A stretch of 64,000 nt of DNA. Source: Candidatus Aminicenantota bacterium (lineage in GTDB: Bacteria; Acidobacteriota; Aminicenantia; UBA2199). The stretch spans positions 1 to 64,000 of the forward strand of contig JAPKZK010000104.1 of the NCBI GenBank assembly GCA_026393835.1, written 5' to 3'. Position numbers and translations under genes: made by a program. Under the pieces are notes generated by a model. The model made no database searches. It was not told the DNA's origin and was given only the letters and a program-made list of their open reading frames with translations. Below, one piece after another: positions 18,313 to 25,664 of the stretch (the stretch's first letter is position 1; each line of letters starts with the position of its first letter).

Positions 18313-18763
18313 AGCGCAAGACATAGATCGATGAGCGCAAGGCGTAGATCGACAAGCGCAAGGCATAGATCGATGAGCGCAAGGGTTAGATCGGCAAGCG
18401 CAAGGCATAGATCGATGAGCGCAAGGGTTAGATCGGCAAGCGCAAGGCAAAGATCGATGAGCGCAAGGCAGGAGTCGACCAGCGCAAGGCAGGAGTCGGG
18501 TAGCGCAAAGGTGGAGTCGACCAGCGCAAGGCTGGAGTCGACCAGCGCAAAGGTGGAGTCGGGTAGCGCAAGGGTGGAGTCGACCAGCGCAAAGGTGGAG
18601 TCGGGTAGCGCAAGGGTGGAGTCGACCAGCGCAAGGCAGGAGTCGACCAGCGCAAGGCTGGAGTCGGGTAGCGCAAGGCAGGAGTCGACCAGCGCAAGGC
18701 TGGAGTCGGGTAGCGCAAGGCAGGAGTCGACCAGCGCAAGGCTGGAGTCGGGTAGCGCAAGGC
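18313..18763. repeat. tandem 21-bp repeat array 1 (21 full units plus a partial one)
   Basis: Twenty-one consecutive units of exactly 21 bp, then a partial unit. The invariant start is AGCGCAAGG and the variable rest is mostly CAGGAGTCGACC or CTGGAGTCGGGT. The first seven units use a related AGATCGATG ending, and the later units alternate, giving a 42-bp higher order. Because 21 is a multiple of 3, several frames are open on both strands and encode heptads (for example LALVDSC/LALPDSS on the minus strand), but none has a ribosome site, so I do not call a gene. The array fills most of the 1052-bp gap 17858-18909; the rest shows no gene. Confidence 0.95.
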
Positions 18764-18909
18764 TTTTCACACCATTCAACCATCCCCGCATGAATTATCA
18801 AGGCTCTTCAAAAAAGTATAATATAATAGGTATTGGGAATAAAAGAAGTAAAAAAAATTCAGACTTGATTAATAAGTATGTTTAGCGCTTGCCCGCCGAA
18901 ACTCAATCC

Positions 18910-20082
18910 CTACCTACTATGCAGGAATATGTCGCTAAAAAATAGGACTTCCTTTCCCGGACTTAAACGCTCTCTCAATTGTAGATAACACCCGGGACAC
19001 GCTGTAACCACCGTATCTACTTCCAATTCCTCCAACTTCGCCTCTTTCCTTTGAAATATTTGTTTCGAAGTGACGGGAAATCCCACGGAAAAAATGCCGC
19101 CAAACCCGCAGCAAAGCGCGGATTTGTCATCGATAAAACTCTCTCCCAACTGCTCCATAAAAAAACGCGGCGCCGCCCCAAGCCCCAACAATTTTAAATG
19201 ATGACAGGGATCATGCCAGGTAACCCGCCTCTTTTTCCCCAATTCTTTCGTCGTCGTAAATCGCTCCACATCCACTGCGGCATCTTTTATGAATTTATAG
19301 AAAAATTCCGTCAACTCGTATATCTCGATATTTTTTAAATCATAATAGTCCTTAAATGCCGTTACCCCGGTACAACAGGGCACGACAAGATACTTATAGT
19401 TATATTGCGAAAATACAGCGGTATTTTTCTCTCTTAACGAAAAAAACTTCTTCCCCCACCCCTGGCTTATAAAAGAGTATCCACAGCACTGCAATTTCTT
19501 TGGCATCACCACGGAAAAACCTTTTTGTTTCAGTAAGGTGTAAGTTTTCTCTATGATTTCCGGGTAAAAGTATGTCAGCACGCACCCGGGAAAGAGAAGG
19601 ATATCGTATTGTTTTTCCTTTTGGCCTTTCGCGTCGGTCATTATTTTTTTCAATTTCGCGGGTCTGCGCCGTGGGATGGAGAATTGTTTCTTTAACGGGG
19701 TCCGGGCCAATATATCCGCCAGTCCGCTCAAATTCTTGAAGAGGAACGACTGGTAGAAATAAAGGATGATTTTTTTTAATATGGGTATTTTCCTGCCCCT
19801 GGAAGCGGTATTGCGGTAGTCGATCATCATTCCCGTGAAATCGACGCCTTTGGTGCAAATGTGTTGGCAACTGCCGCACAGCATGCAGCGATAGATGAAT
19901 TCTTTGTTCAGGTCCCCGGGTTCCAGTCTGCCGTCCCTTAAAGCTTTGATTAGATTGACTTTTCCCCTGGGGGAATCGGGTTCCATCCAGCGGGTATTGT
20001 AAACCGGGCAGGCAGACAAACACGTGCCGCAATCGGAACAAGCAGCCGCGATTTCATCGATATCTGTTAGTTTATCTGTCAT
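18910..20082 (-). CDS. iron-sulfur (GlcF/heterodisulfide-reductase-like) protein with CCG domains
   Basis: 390 residues. Two [4Fe-4S] ferredoxin motifs lie at the N-terminus: C15, C18, C21, C25 followed by Pro, and C66, C69, C72, C76. Two CCG domains follow (CCGYSF in the first half, CCGFGG near residue 320), with FPGCVLTYFYPE and WHDPCHHLKLLG in the usual places. This is the layout of GlcF, LldE/LutA-like and HdrD subunits, which pass electrons between a flavin oxidase and a membrane or disulfide acceptor. No FAD oxidase partner is present. Its start overlaps the stop of the upstream glycosyltransferase by four bases, so it is the last gene of a three-gene operon, an unusual partnership. Confidence 0.88.
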   Translation of the reverse strand: MTDKLTDIDEIAAACSDCGTCLSACPVYNTRWMEPDSPRGKVNLIKALRDGRLEPGDLNKEFIYRCMLCGSCQHICTKGVDFTGMMIDYRNTASRGRKIPILKKIILYFYQSFLFKNLSGLADILARTPLKKQFSIPRRRPAKLKKIMTDAKGQKEKQYDILLFPGCVLTYFYPEIIEKTYTLLKQKGFSVVMPKKLQCCGYSFISQGWGKKFFSLREKNTAVFSQYNYKYLVVPCCTGVTAFKDYYDLKNIEIYELTEFFYKFIKDAAVDVERFTTTKELGKKRRVTWHDPCHHLKLLGLGAAPRFFMEQLGESFIDDKSALCCGFGGIFSVGFPVTSKQIFQRKEAKLEELEVDTVVTACPGCYLQLRERLSPGKEVLFFSDIFLHSR

Positions 20083-21380
20083 TTATCAAAAGTTTTACGG
20101 GGGTCCAGGGGGGGGAACACCGCGTTTTTCAAAAGAGCCCCCTGGGTAAGTTTTTCCAATTGCTTTTTTATTTTCTCCATAACCACATCCCATGAATAAT
20201 ATTTTTTTACATATTCATAACCCTTTAAACCCATGGCTTTTGCTGTTTTTTTCTGATCATAAAGAGCATAAACCTGCTCAACCAATTCTTGTACATTTCC
20301 GTAAGCCGCACCCCCACCCGAAAGTTCGATATGCTCGCACAATACCCGCGAATCTTTATTCACCAACACCGGCGTCTTCTGTGAAAACGATTCCAGCGTC
20401 GTAATGGAAAGACTCTCCAACGCCGAAGGCTGCACCGAAACCAACGCACCTTTAAAAGCAGATAACTTCTCCTCCTCCGATACATACCCCACATATTTCA
20501 AACCTTCCATCCCCGGGATATCCATCAACTTCTTGCCCATCAACACAAATTCCACCGGCCGGTTTTCCCGGATTTGCCGGTAAGCCTCGAACACCGGTTC
20601 CAATCCCTTGCCTTTTTCGATGCGCCCGGCATAGAGAATATAAGGGGCAAATTGCAGGTAATTTTTCCGGAACAAAATTTCCTCGATATCGCCGCGTATC
20701 TCGATGCCGGTGCGTACCAATTCCACGGCGCCAGGCGGAGCGAATAACTCCTTAACAAAATTCATCTCGGCTTCGCTTAGGAAAAAAAGCGCCTCCGGAC
20801 GTTTAAAAACATGCTTCATAAATCTTAAATAAATAGGCGCTTCATCATGGGCAGTGGGAAACAGCACCACGGGCTTTTCAATTACTTTCAACCCTTCGAT
20901 GGTGGTGTAATAAAGATAAGTAAAAAACAAGAACACATCGAAATTATCCTGTTGCTCCCGGATCGCGGCGATCAAATCCGGGCAATAAGGACCCTGCATG
21001 CGAATCCATTCCTTTTCCGCCTGCTCCACTGGCGCATCCGTATCATCCGTTTGATCCGGTTGATCATGTTGATCATGTCCCGCATATTCCCCGGTTTTTC
21101 GCTTGAAAAGAGTTTCCGAAAACTTATTAAAGCTTTGGATATCACGTTCCGCGGCAGAGTCGAACCGTTTGATAATCACGCCTTTTAAGATGGATTCGCC
21201 GGGTTTGAATTCATTTTTCCAGGTAATATAATCCCTGGCCGTGGTGGTAAACACAGTCACATCGAACCCCGAGGCGTTGAGTCGTTCCGCCACATCGCGG
21301 GCCAGGGTTTCCGAGCCGCCCACGATATCTTTACCGTAACGCTGGACAACAATGGCCGCTTTGATCATTGCATCGCTCAC
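20079..21380 (-). CDS. glycosyltransferase family 4-like (GT-B fold)
   Basis: 433 residues, GT-B fold. The N-terminal domain opens with a VVQRYGKDIVGGSETLARDVAERL acceptor-side signature, and the C-terminal domain has the YAGRIEKGKGLEPVFEAY donor-binding strand and a VQPSALESLSITTLESFSQKTPVLV segment matching the EX7E-type region of GT4 enzymes. A low-complexity insert rich in Asp, Gln and His (about residues 100-117) comes from short tandem TTGATCATG-like DNA. It overlaps both neighbours by four bases (ATGA), so it is cotranslated. Sugar and acceptor are unknown; surface polysaccharide is likely. Confidence 0.88.
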   Translation of the reverse strand: MSDAMIKAAIVVQRYGKDIVGGSETLARDVAERLNASGFDVTVFTTTARDYITWKNEFKPGESILKGVIIKRFDSAAERDIQSFNKFSETLFKRKTGEYAGHDQHDQPDQTDDTDAPVEQAEKEWIRMQGPYCPDLIAAIREQQDNFDVFLFFTYLYYTTIEGLKVIEKPVVLFPTAHDEAPIYLRFMKHVFKRPEALFFLSEAEMNFVKELFAPPGAVELVRTGIEIRGDIEEILFRKNYLQFAPYILYAGRIEKGKGLEPVFEAYRQIRENRPVEFVLMGKKLMDIPGMEGLKYVGYVSEEEKLSAFKGALVSVQPSALESLSITTLESFSQKTPVLVNKDSRVLCEHIELSGGGAAYGNVQELVEQVYALYDQKKTAKAMGLKGYEYVKKYYSWDVVMEKIKKQLEKLTQGALLKNAVFPPLDPRKTFDK

Positions 21381-22441
21381 ATATCCTTGAGCAGCGCCAA
21401 TAATTTCCCGGGATCGGAATCCTTTCGGTATTTTTCGATGCGGACGGCCTGGAGAGAGTGTAATTTTTCTCTTAAAGGCTCATCCACCAGCACCCGTTCT
21501 ACCAGCCCGGCCACGGCGTCGGATTTTTTTTCCATAAACAGCATGCCGGAACCGTCCAGGGTTTCAGACACGGCCCCGGCATCGAAAGCCACTACCGGCA
21601 CACGGAAATAACTGCTCTCCATCAGGGGCAGGCAAAAGCCTTCGTGTTCGCTCATGGAAAGAAATACGTCGCCCAACCGGTACACGGAAAGTAATTCTTC
21701 GAACGGGATATGGCCGGTGAACACGATATCTTCCGGGGAAAGGCGGAACCGCAGCGCCAGGTCCCGCAGCGCATAAAAATAGTTGGGCAGGGTGTTGGTA
21801 TTCCCGGCCACGATGAGCCGGATGGAAGGCGACAGGTATTTTTTATAAAAGAAAAGTACTTTGATAAGGTCTTCGATCTTCTTATTGGGGCTGATGCGCC
21901 CCACGAAAATAATGTTTTTTCGTTCATCTTTCATTAAATTGTAATAGGCCGGGTTGTGGGGTGCGTCGTAATCCGCCAGGTTGACGGCCAGGGGGAAAAC
22001 CGTTACATTCTTGAATTCCAATTTTCGCAGTTCTTCCGCATTGAAATTGGAATCGGCAATGGCTATAGCGAAACTGTTTTTTAAACGTTCGAGGTGGTTA
22101 CGGCCTTCATGGGTGAGTCGTACCAGTTGCTCGGAGTAATTTACAAAAAAATGAGGGGGAGTGATATTGTGGTAGATCATGGCTTTTTTACCCGCGTCCG
22201 TAAGAAAGAAATCGGTCAATTCCGAGGGCACGGCAAAATGGAGGATTTTCAGGGAGTTCGGGTTCATGTTTTCTTTATAGACTGCAAAGGGGGTGGTTTT
22301 ATCTTTCATACATTCGTCGCAGGTAATGGAGACGATGCGGCTTTCGATGCCTTTTGTTTCCAGGAACCGGTGAAAGCTGAGCGCCGAATTGCCCACGGCG
22401 TCGCCATAGTGTAAGGTGGGTAAAAACTGTTCTACGATCAT
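21377..22441 (-). CDS. glycosyltransferase family 4-like (GT-B fold)
   Basis: 354 residues, first gene of the operon. The N-terminal domain (LPTLHYGDAVGNSALSFHRFL) is followed by a C-terminal donor domain with FVGRISPNKKIEDLIKVLFFY and MSEHEGFCLPLMESSYFRVPVVAFDAGAV, which holds the two Glu of the EX7E motif. It resembles mannosyl- or rhamnosyltransferases of O-antigen type. The stop codon overlaps the start of the second glycosyltransferase. No membrane segment is visible, so it probably works on the cytoplasmic face. Confidence 0.88.
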   Translation of the reverse strand: MIVEQFLPTLHYGDAVGNSALSFHRFLETKGIESRIVSITCDECMKDKTTPFAVYKENMNPNSLKILHFAVPSELTDFFLTDAGKKAMIYHNITPPHFFVNYSEQLVRLTHEGRNHLERLKNSFAIAIADSNFNAEELRKLEFKNVTVFPLAVNLADYDAPHNPAYYNLMKDERKNIIFVGRISPNKKIEDLIKVLFFYKKYLSPSIRLIVAGNTNTLPNYFYALRDLALRFRLSPEDIVFTGHIPFEELLSVYRLGDVFLSMSEHEGFCLPLMESSYFRVPVVAFDAGAVSETLDGSGMLFMEKKSDAVAGLVERVLVDEPLREKLHSLQAVRIEKYRKDSDPGKLLALLKDM

Positions 22442-22524
22442 TCCATATACCTCATTGTCTGTTTAGAGGTTGAAATCATAGCATTAAACATGACTTTTTT
22501 CAACCCTCCCGTTGCCTCCGGCGG

Positions 22525-22554
22525 CCAGAAACCCTTTTGAAAAAGGGTTTCTGG
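22525..22554. repeat. perfect hairpin CCAGAAACCCTTTT
   Basis: A 14-bp arm (22525-22538) and its exact inverse (22541-22554) are separated by GA. It lies between the glycosyltransferase operon and the PDZ gene; it may act as a terminator for neither, since no T-run follows. Confidence 0.5.
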
Positions 22555-22583
22555 ACTTCCTAAAACTTTTGATTATAAAAAAA

Positions 22584-22606
22584 GGGAACAGGCAATGCCT
22601 GTTCCC
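22584..22606. repeat. REP-like palindrome GGGAACAGGC-AAT-GCCTGTTCCC
   Basis: A 23-bp near-perfect palindrome just past the 3' end of the PDZ gene. On the minus strand the following bases include TTTTTTT, so it can serve as its terminator. Two more copies are at 36670-36692 and 36708-36730, also just after a gene. Confidence 0.65.
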
Positions 22607-22628
22607 TACCACATTTTTTCTCGTTTTT

Positions 22629-23645
22629 TTAAATATAAGAATGTTCTTCGATCTTCAATAACGTTTGATGGGCTTTTTCCTCGGCCTTTTTCAGTTTCTC
22701 TTCCAGTTTACGTTCCATTTCTTCTTTTTTGAGAAGTTTGTCTTCATCTTTGGGGATTGTTATACAACCGTCGCCCGGCTCAGGCGTTTCAGGCAAAGCA
22801 GGGATATGCAGCCTTTCGAACATCTTGCCGCCCGGCTCCCCGAAAAACTCGAAGCCGCCGAATCCTTTGGCTTCATCCAGCTCCGCTTTCAGGGTCATTT
22901 TATTCTTTTGTCGTATCACCAGGATATCGACCTTATCGCCCTTTTCCAGGTCGGCGATAATTTTCTGAACATCCTTCGGTTTCGCGACATCTATGCCGTT
23001 TAGTTGAACGATTACATCGCCCGCTTTAAAGCCCGCCTTTTCCGCGGGGCTGCCTTCATCTATCCTGAGAACCAATGCGCCGCCGTCTGCTTTCACCCCA
23101 AAGTATTCCGCCAGGTCCTTATTTTCCAGGGACTGCAAGCTTACCCCCAGGAAAGCGCCGTGGGATTTGAATTTAAATTCCTTGAATTTTTTCCCTTCTG
23201 CCGGGGGCAGAAATTGGAAGTCCTCTCCCTGTTTAAGTTCCCCGATGACAACCGGGATTTCTTTTTCTTTCCCGTCGCGGACCAGTTTTATTTTCGCTTC
23301 GGCGCCGGGTTTGCAGGCGCGGATCACTTCGGTCAGATCTTCCGGTCTGCGAATCTTTTCGCCGTTCACATACTGGATCACATCGTATTTTTTGATGCCG
23401 GCTTTATCCGCGGCTTCTCCTTTTAATAAGCGAATCACCAGTACGCCGAAGTTCACGCCGAACTCCTTTTGGTCGTCCGGGGAGATTTTTTCGATATTTA
23501 CTCCCAGGTAGCCTTTACCGGTTTTTTCCTCTTTATCGTCGGCCGCCGTCACGTATGAGAGGGCGCCCACCAATATCAAGGTTACAATCAACGTGGTCAG
23601 CCAGACCATTTTTTTTCTTGTTTCAAGCTTTTTAATGTGCATCAT
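22629..23645 (-). CDS. membrane-anchored double-PDZ protein
   Basis: 338 residues. A signal/anchor segment (about 12-34) is followed by two PDZ domains (about 42-130 and 165-255), each with a GYLGV or AFLGV start and a KAGIKKYDVIQYVNGEKI-type core. A charged C-terminal coiled-coil (about 290-338) follows. It resembles the C-terminal half of DegP/HtrA proteases but has no trypsin-like domain, so it is not a protease itself. Likely a periplasmic scaffold or a regulator of an envelope protease. The AGGAGGAATTTA before the ATG sets the start. Confidence 0.85.
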   Translation of the reverse strand: MMHIKKLETRKKMVWLTTLIVTLILVGALSYVTAADDKEEKTGKGYLGVNIEKISPDDQKEFGVNFGVLVIRLLKGEAADKAGIKKYDVIQYVNGEKIRRPEDLTEVIRACKPGAEAKIKLVRDGKEKEIPVVIGELKQGEDFQFLPPAEGKKFKEFKFKSHGAFLGVSLQSLENKDLAEYFGVKADGGALVLRIDEGSPAEKAGFKAGDVIVQLNGIDVAKPKDVQKIIADLEKGDKVDILVIRQKNKMTLKAELDEAKGFGGFEFFGEPGGKMFERLHIPALPETPEPGDGCITIPKDEDKLLKKEEMERKLEEKLKKAEEKAHQTLLKIEEHSYI

Positions 23646-24038
23646 TAAATTCCTCCTGATTGTATTGAATTTTCGATACCCCTAAGATGCATTGTTTAAA
23701 AAAAAAGTTTCGTTCGGCAAAATAATTAAAAAGTCTCCTGCGCAATACCCTTTCGGAAAGGCTCTGACTGGCATAATAAAGACGACATTCGGGACAGTCA
23801 AAAATTAGAGGAAAAGATTTGACTGTACCTTAATCCATCCCTCTCCACCGGAAGCCACGGGAAGGGTGCTTTATATCGCTTCCCGACCAGCGGAAGCGGC
23901 AAAACCACCGGGGGGAATTAGGGGACACCAAAAAGGATTTGATAAATCAAACCCTAACTAAAATATTCCTCATTGAATTTATTTTCCCATTGTGGTATCG
24001 TATGTTTACATAAATAAAACGGGAAAGGAGGCTTTTCC
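23646..24038. other. 393-bp gap with no gene seen
   Basis: This stretch separates the PDZ gene from a small ORF on the other strand. It holds short inverted words around CGGAAGC, and a possible TTGAAT/TATCGT pair about 45 bp before the small ORF. I see no coding frame with a ribosome site. Confidence 0.4.
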
Positions 24039-24212
24039 ATGTCCGGCGCAAGCACAGTGGAGTTCCATATTAAAGCAAAAGAAGGGGCGCGGAATGCGTT
24101 TACCCTGGAAGTTTTCCAGCGCGGCGGTTCGCTGCTGGAAGATATGGGGGGCGGGAAACCCCCGCTTCTACTCTACTGGGCTTTCCCCAATGGGGGAATT
24201 ACAATCCCCTGA
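24039..24212 (+). CDS. small hypothetical protein, possible remnant
   Basis: 57 residues, starting MSGASTVEFHIKAKEGARNA. It has an excellent ribosome site (GGAAAGGAGG, seven bases before the ATG). Its last 14 bases overlap the 3' end of mpl on the other strand. The opening VEFHIKAK..FTLEVF reads like the beta N-terminus of a larger protein, and the Pro/Gly-rich end looks random, so this may be a truncated gene that kept its start. Its function is unknown. Confidence 0.4.
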   Translation: MSGASTVEFHIKAKEGARNAFTLEVFQRGGSLLEDMGGGKPPLLLYWAFPNGGITIP

Positions 24213-25587
24213 CAAAATCGGGTAAGCCGTCGAAACTGCCGTTGGAAAGGATAACCACCACCTGCTCCCGCTGATAATCGAGGCTCTTTAGAAAATCCAT
24301 CGCCGTCCGGACATCCTCGAAAACCGTAACTGACTTTCCCGCTGCCGTGAGTTCTTTCTCAATTTTCGGCACATCCAGCCGCTGGTCCGCCGGAATTTTT
24401 TCTTTTTGATAGACTTCCCTGAAAAAGATTTCATCGGCGTCCAGGAAACTAACCCCCAACCGGTCCTGGAAAAAATTCCGGCGCAAACTCCAACTGCGGG
24501 GTTCGAAAAGAACGATGAGTTTCTTTTGTGGATAAATTTCTTTGACGCTCAGGAGGGTTTCTTTAATGGCTGTCGGGTGGTGGGCAAAATCCTCCAGGAA
24601 TAAAGTATTGCCGATGTGATTGATTTTATTTAACCGGCGTTCCACGCCTTTAAAATTTTCCACTGCTTCTTTGATGGTCTTTTCCGGGATGCCCAGGTGA
24701 AGGCCCAGGATGATCCCGGCGGTGAGGTTCCAGGCGTTGTATCTCCCGGCCAGGAACGTGGTAAAAACGGTTTCCTGGGCGCCATGCGCAAGCGTAAAGG
24801 TATAATGATCTTCTCTATGCCGGATGTTTTTGATGAGATAATCCGGGTTCCCGGAAGCGCCGTAAGCGACCACGGGAGTAAAGGCCTTTTCCACGGCCTG
24901 GGAATTCATGGGATATTCATTGTTCATCACGATCAATCCCTGGGACGGGACCTGGTTCACCAGGTTTTGAAAGGCTTTTAAATAAATACTTTCGGAAGGG
25001 AAAAAATCCAGGTGGTCGTACTCCAGGGCGGAGAGGATGAGATAAAAGGGATGGTATTTTAAGAATTTGGAGGAGCGGTCGAAAAAGGAGGTTTCGTATT
25101 CGTCGCCTTCGATGACGAAATAGTCGCTGCCGCTGATGGAATAGTTGGCGTTGAAATCCCGGGGTTTGCCGCCGATAAAGAACCCGGGTTCAAACCCGGC
25201 GCCGGCCGCGTCCAGTAAGTATGTGATGAACGAGGCAATGGTGGTTTTGCCGTGGGTCCCGGCGGCCACGATGGATTTTTTGCCTTTGATAAAGTACTTA
25301 TACAGGGCTTCGGCCATGGAATAATATTCGACGCCGTTATTCAAGATATATTCGGCTTCGGGGTTGCCCCGGGAAACAATGTTGCCGATCACGCAGAAAT
25401 CGACATCTTTAGGGATGTTTTCGGCGTTGTAGGGGTTGAAGAGTTTCACCTTCATATTTTCCAGGATTTTATCCACGGGCGGGTAGAAATTGACATCCGA
25501 ACCAAAGACGTCATACCCTTTCAGTTTAAACAACCCGGCCAGGGAACTCATGCCTGTACCGGCGATGCCGTTTAAAAACACTTTCAT
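24199..25587 (-). CDS. mpl: UDP-N-acetylmuramate:L-Ala-gamma-D-Glu-mesoDAP ligase (Mpl)
   Basis: 462 residues, cytoplasmic Mur-ligase family enzyme. It re-ligates the recycled tripeptide to UDP-MurNAc during murein recycling. The N-terminal signature KVFLNGIAGTGMSSLAGLFK then GYDVFGSDVNFYPP is typical of Mpl rather than MurC (Y-P-P substrate loop). The ATP-binding GTHGKTT loop is at about 110-116, the central DHLDFF segment and FAHHPTAIKETL follow. The length is that of the family. It implies meso-diaminopimelate peptidoglycan. It stands alone between the helicase and PDZ genes. Confidence 0.9.
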   Translation of the reverse strand: MKVFLNGIAGTGMSSLAGLFKLKGYDVFGSDVNFYPPVDKILENMKVKLFNPYNAENIPKDVDFCVIGNIVSRGNPEAEYILNNGVEYYSMAEALYKYFIKGKKSIVAAGTHGKTTIASFITYLLDAAGAGFEPGFFIGGKPRDFNANYSISGSDYFVIEGDEYETSFFDRSSKFLKYHPFYLILSALEYDHLDFFPSESIYLKAFQNLVNQVPSQGLIVMNNEYPMNSQAVEKAFTPVVAYGASGNPDYLIKNIRHREDHYTFTLAHGAQETVFTTFLAGRYNAWNLTAGIILGLHLGIPEKTIKEAVENFKGVERRLNKINHIGNTLFLEDFAHHPTAIKETLLSVKEIYPQKKLIVLFEPRSWSLRRNFFQDRLGVSFLDADEIFFREVYQKEKIPADQRLDVPKIEKELTAAGKSVTVFEDVRTAMDFLKSLDYQREQVVVILSNGSFDGLPDFVRGL

Positions 25588-25612
25588 ATTTTCACTCCTA
25601 TTTTAAAAGCTT

Positions 25613-25662
25613 AGCCACGGACAATACCGACAACATGGACAATAGTGACAACACGGACAAAT
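25613..25662. repeat. imperfect tandem ACGGACAA-type repeat
   Basis: Short units GCCACGGACAATACCGACAA, then related TGGACAATAGTGACAA and ACGGACAA words. It belongs to the same dispersed family as 15090-15222 and 61549-61590, and lies between mpl and the helicase gene. Confidence 0.4.
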
Positions 25663-25664
25663 AC

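Noticed and set aside
18313..18763. Array 1 as a CRISPR
   Set aside because: Units are contiguous with no spacers; every 21-bp unit is a variant of the next. No cas gene in the window. The same holds for arrays 2 and 3.
18195..18801. Long heptad-repeat ORFs across array 1 on both strands (up to 198 codons)
   Set aside because: A 21-bp repeat keeps all frames open once one unit lacks stops. None of the frames has a ribosome site, and overlapping frames on both strands are equally open.
22541..22620. Prophage or insertion-sequence remains near 22.5 kb
   Set aside because: Only short palindromes without transposase or attachment sequences.
24039..24212. Firm call of a CHAT-domain protein fragment from the VEFHIKAK start
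   Set aside because: The opening resembles the beta N-terminus of some such proteins, but no caspase-like motif is left and the match is too short.
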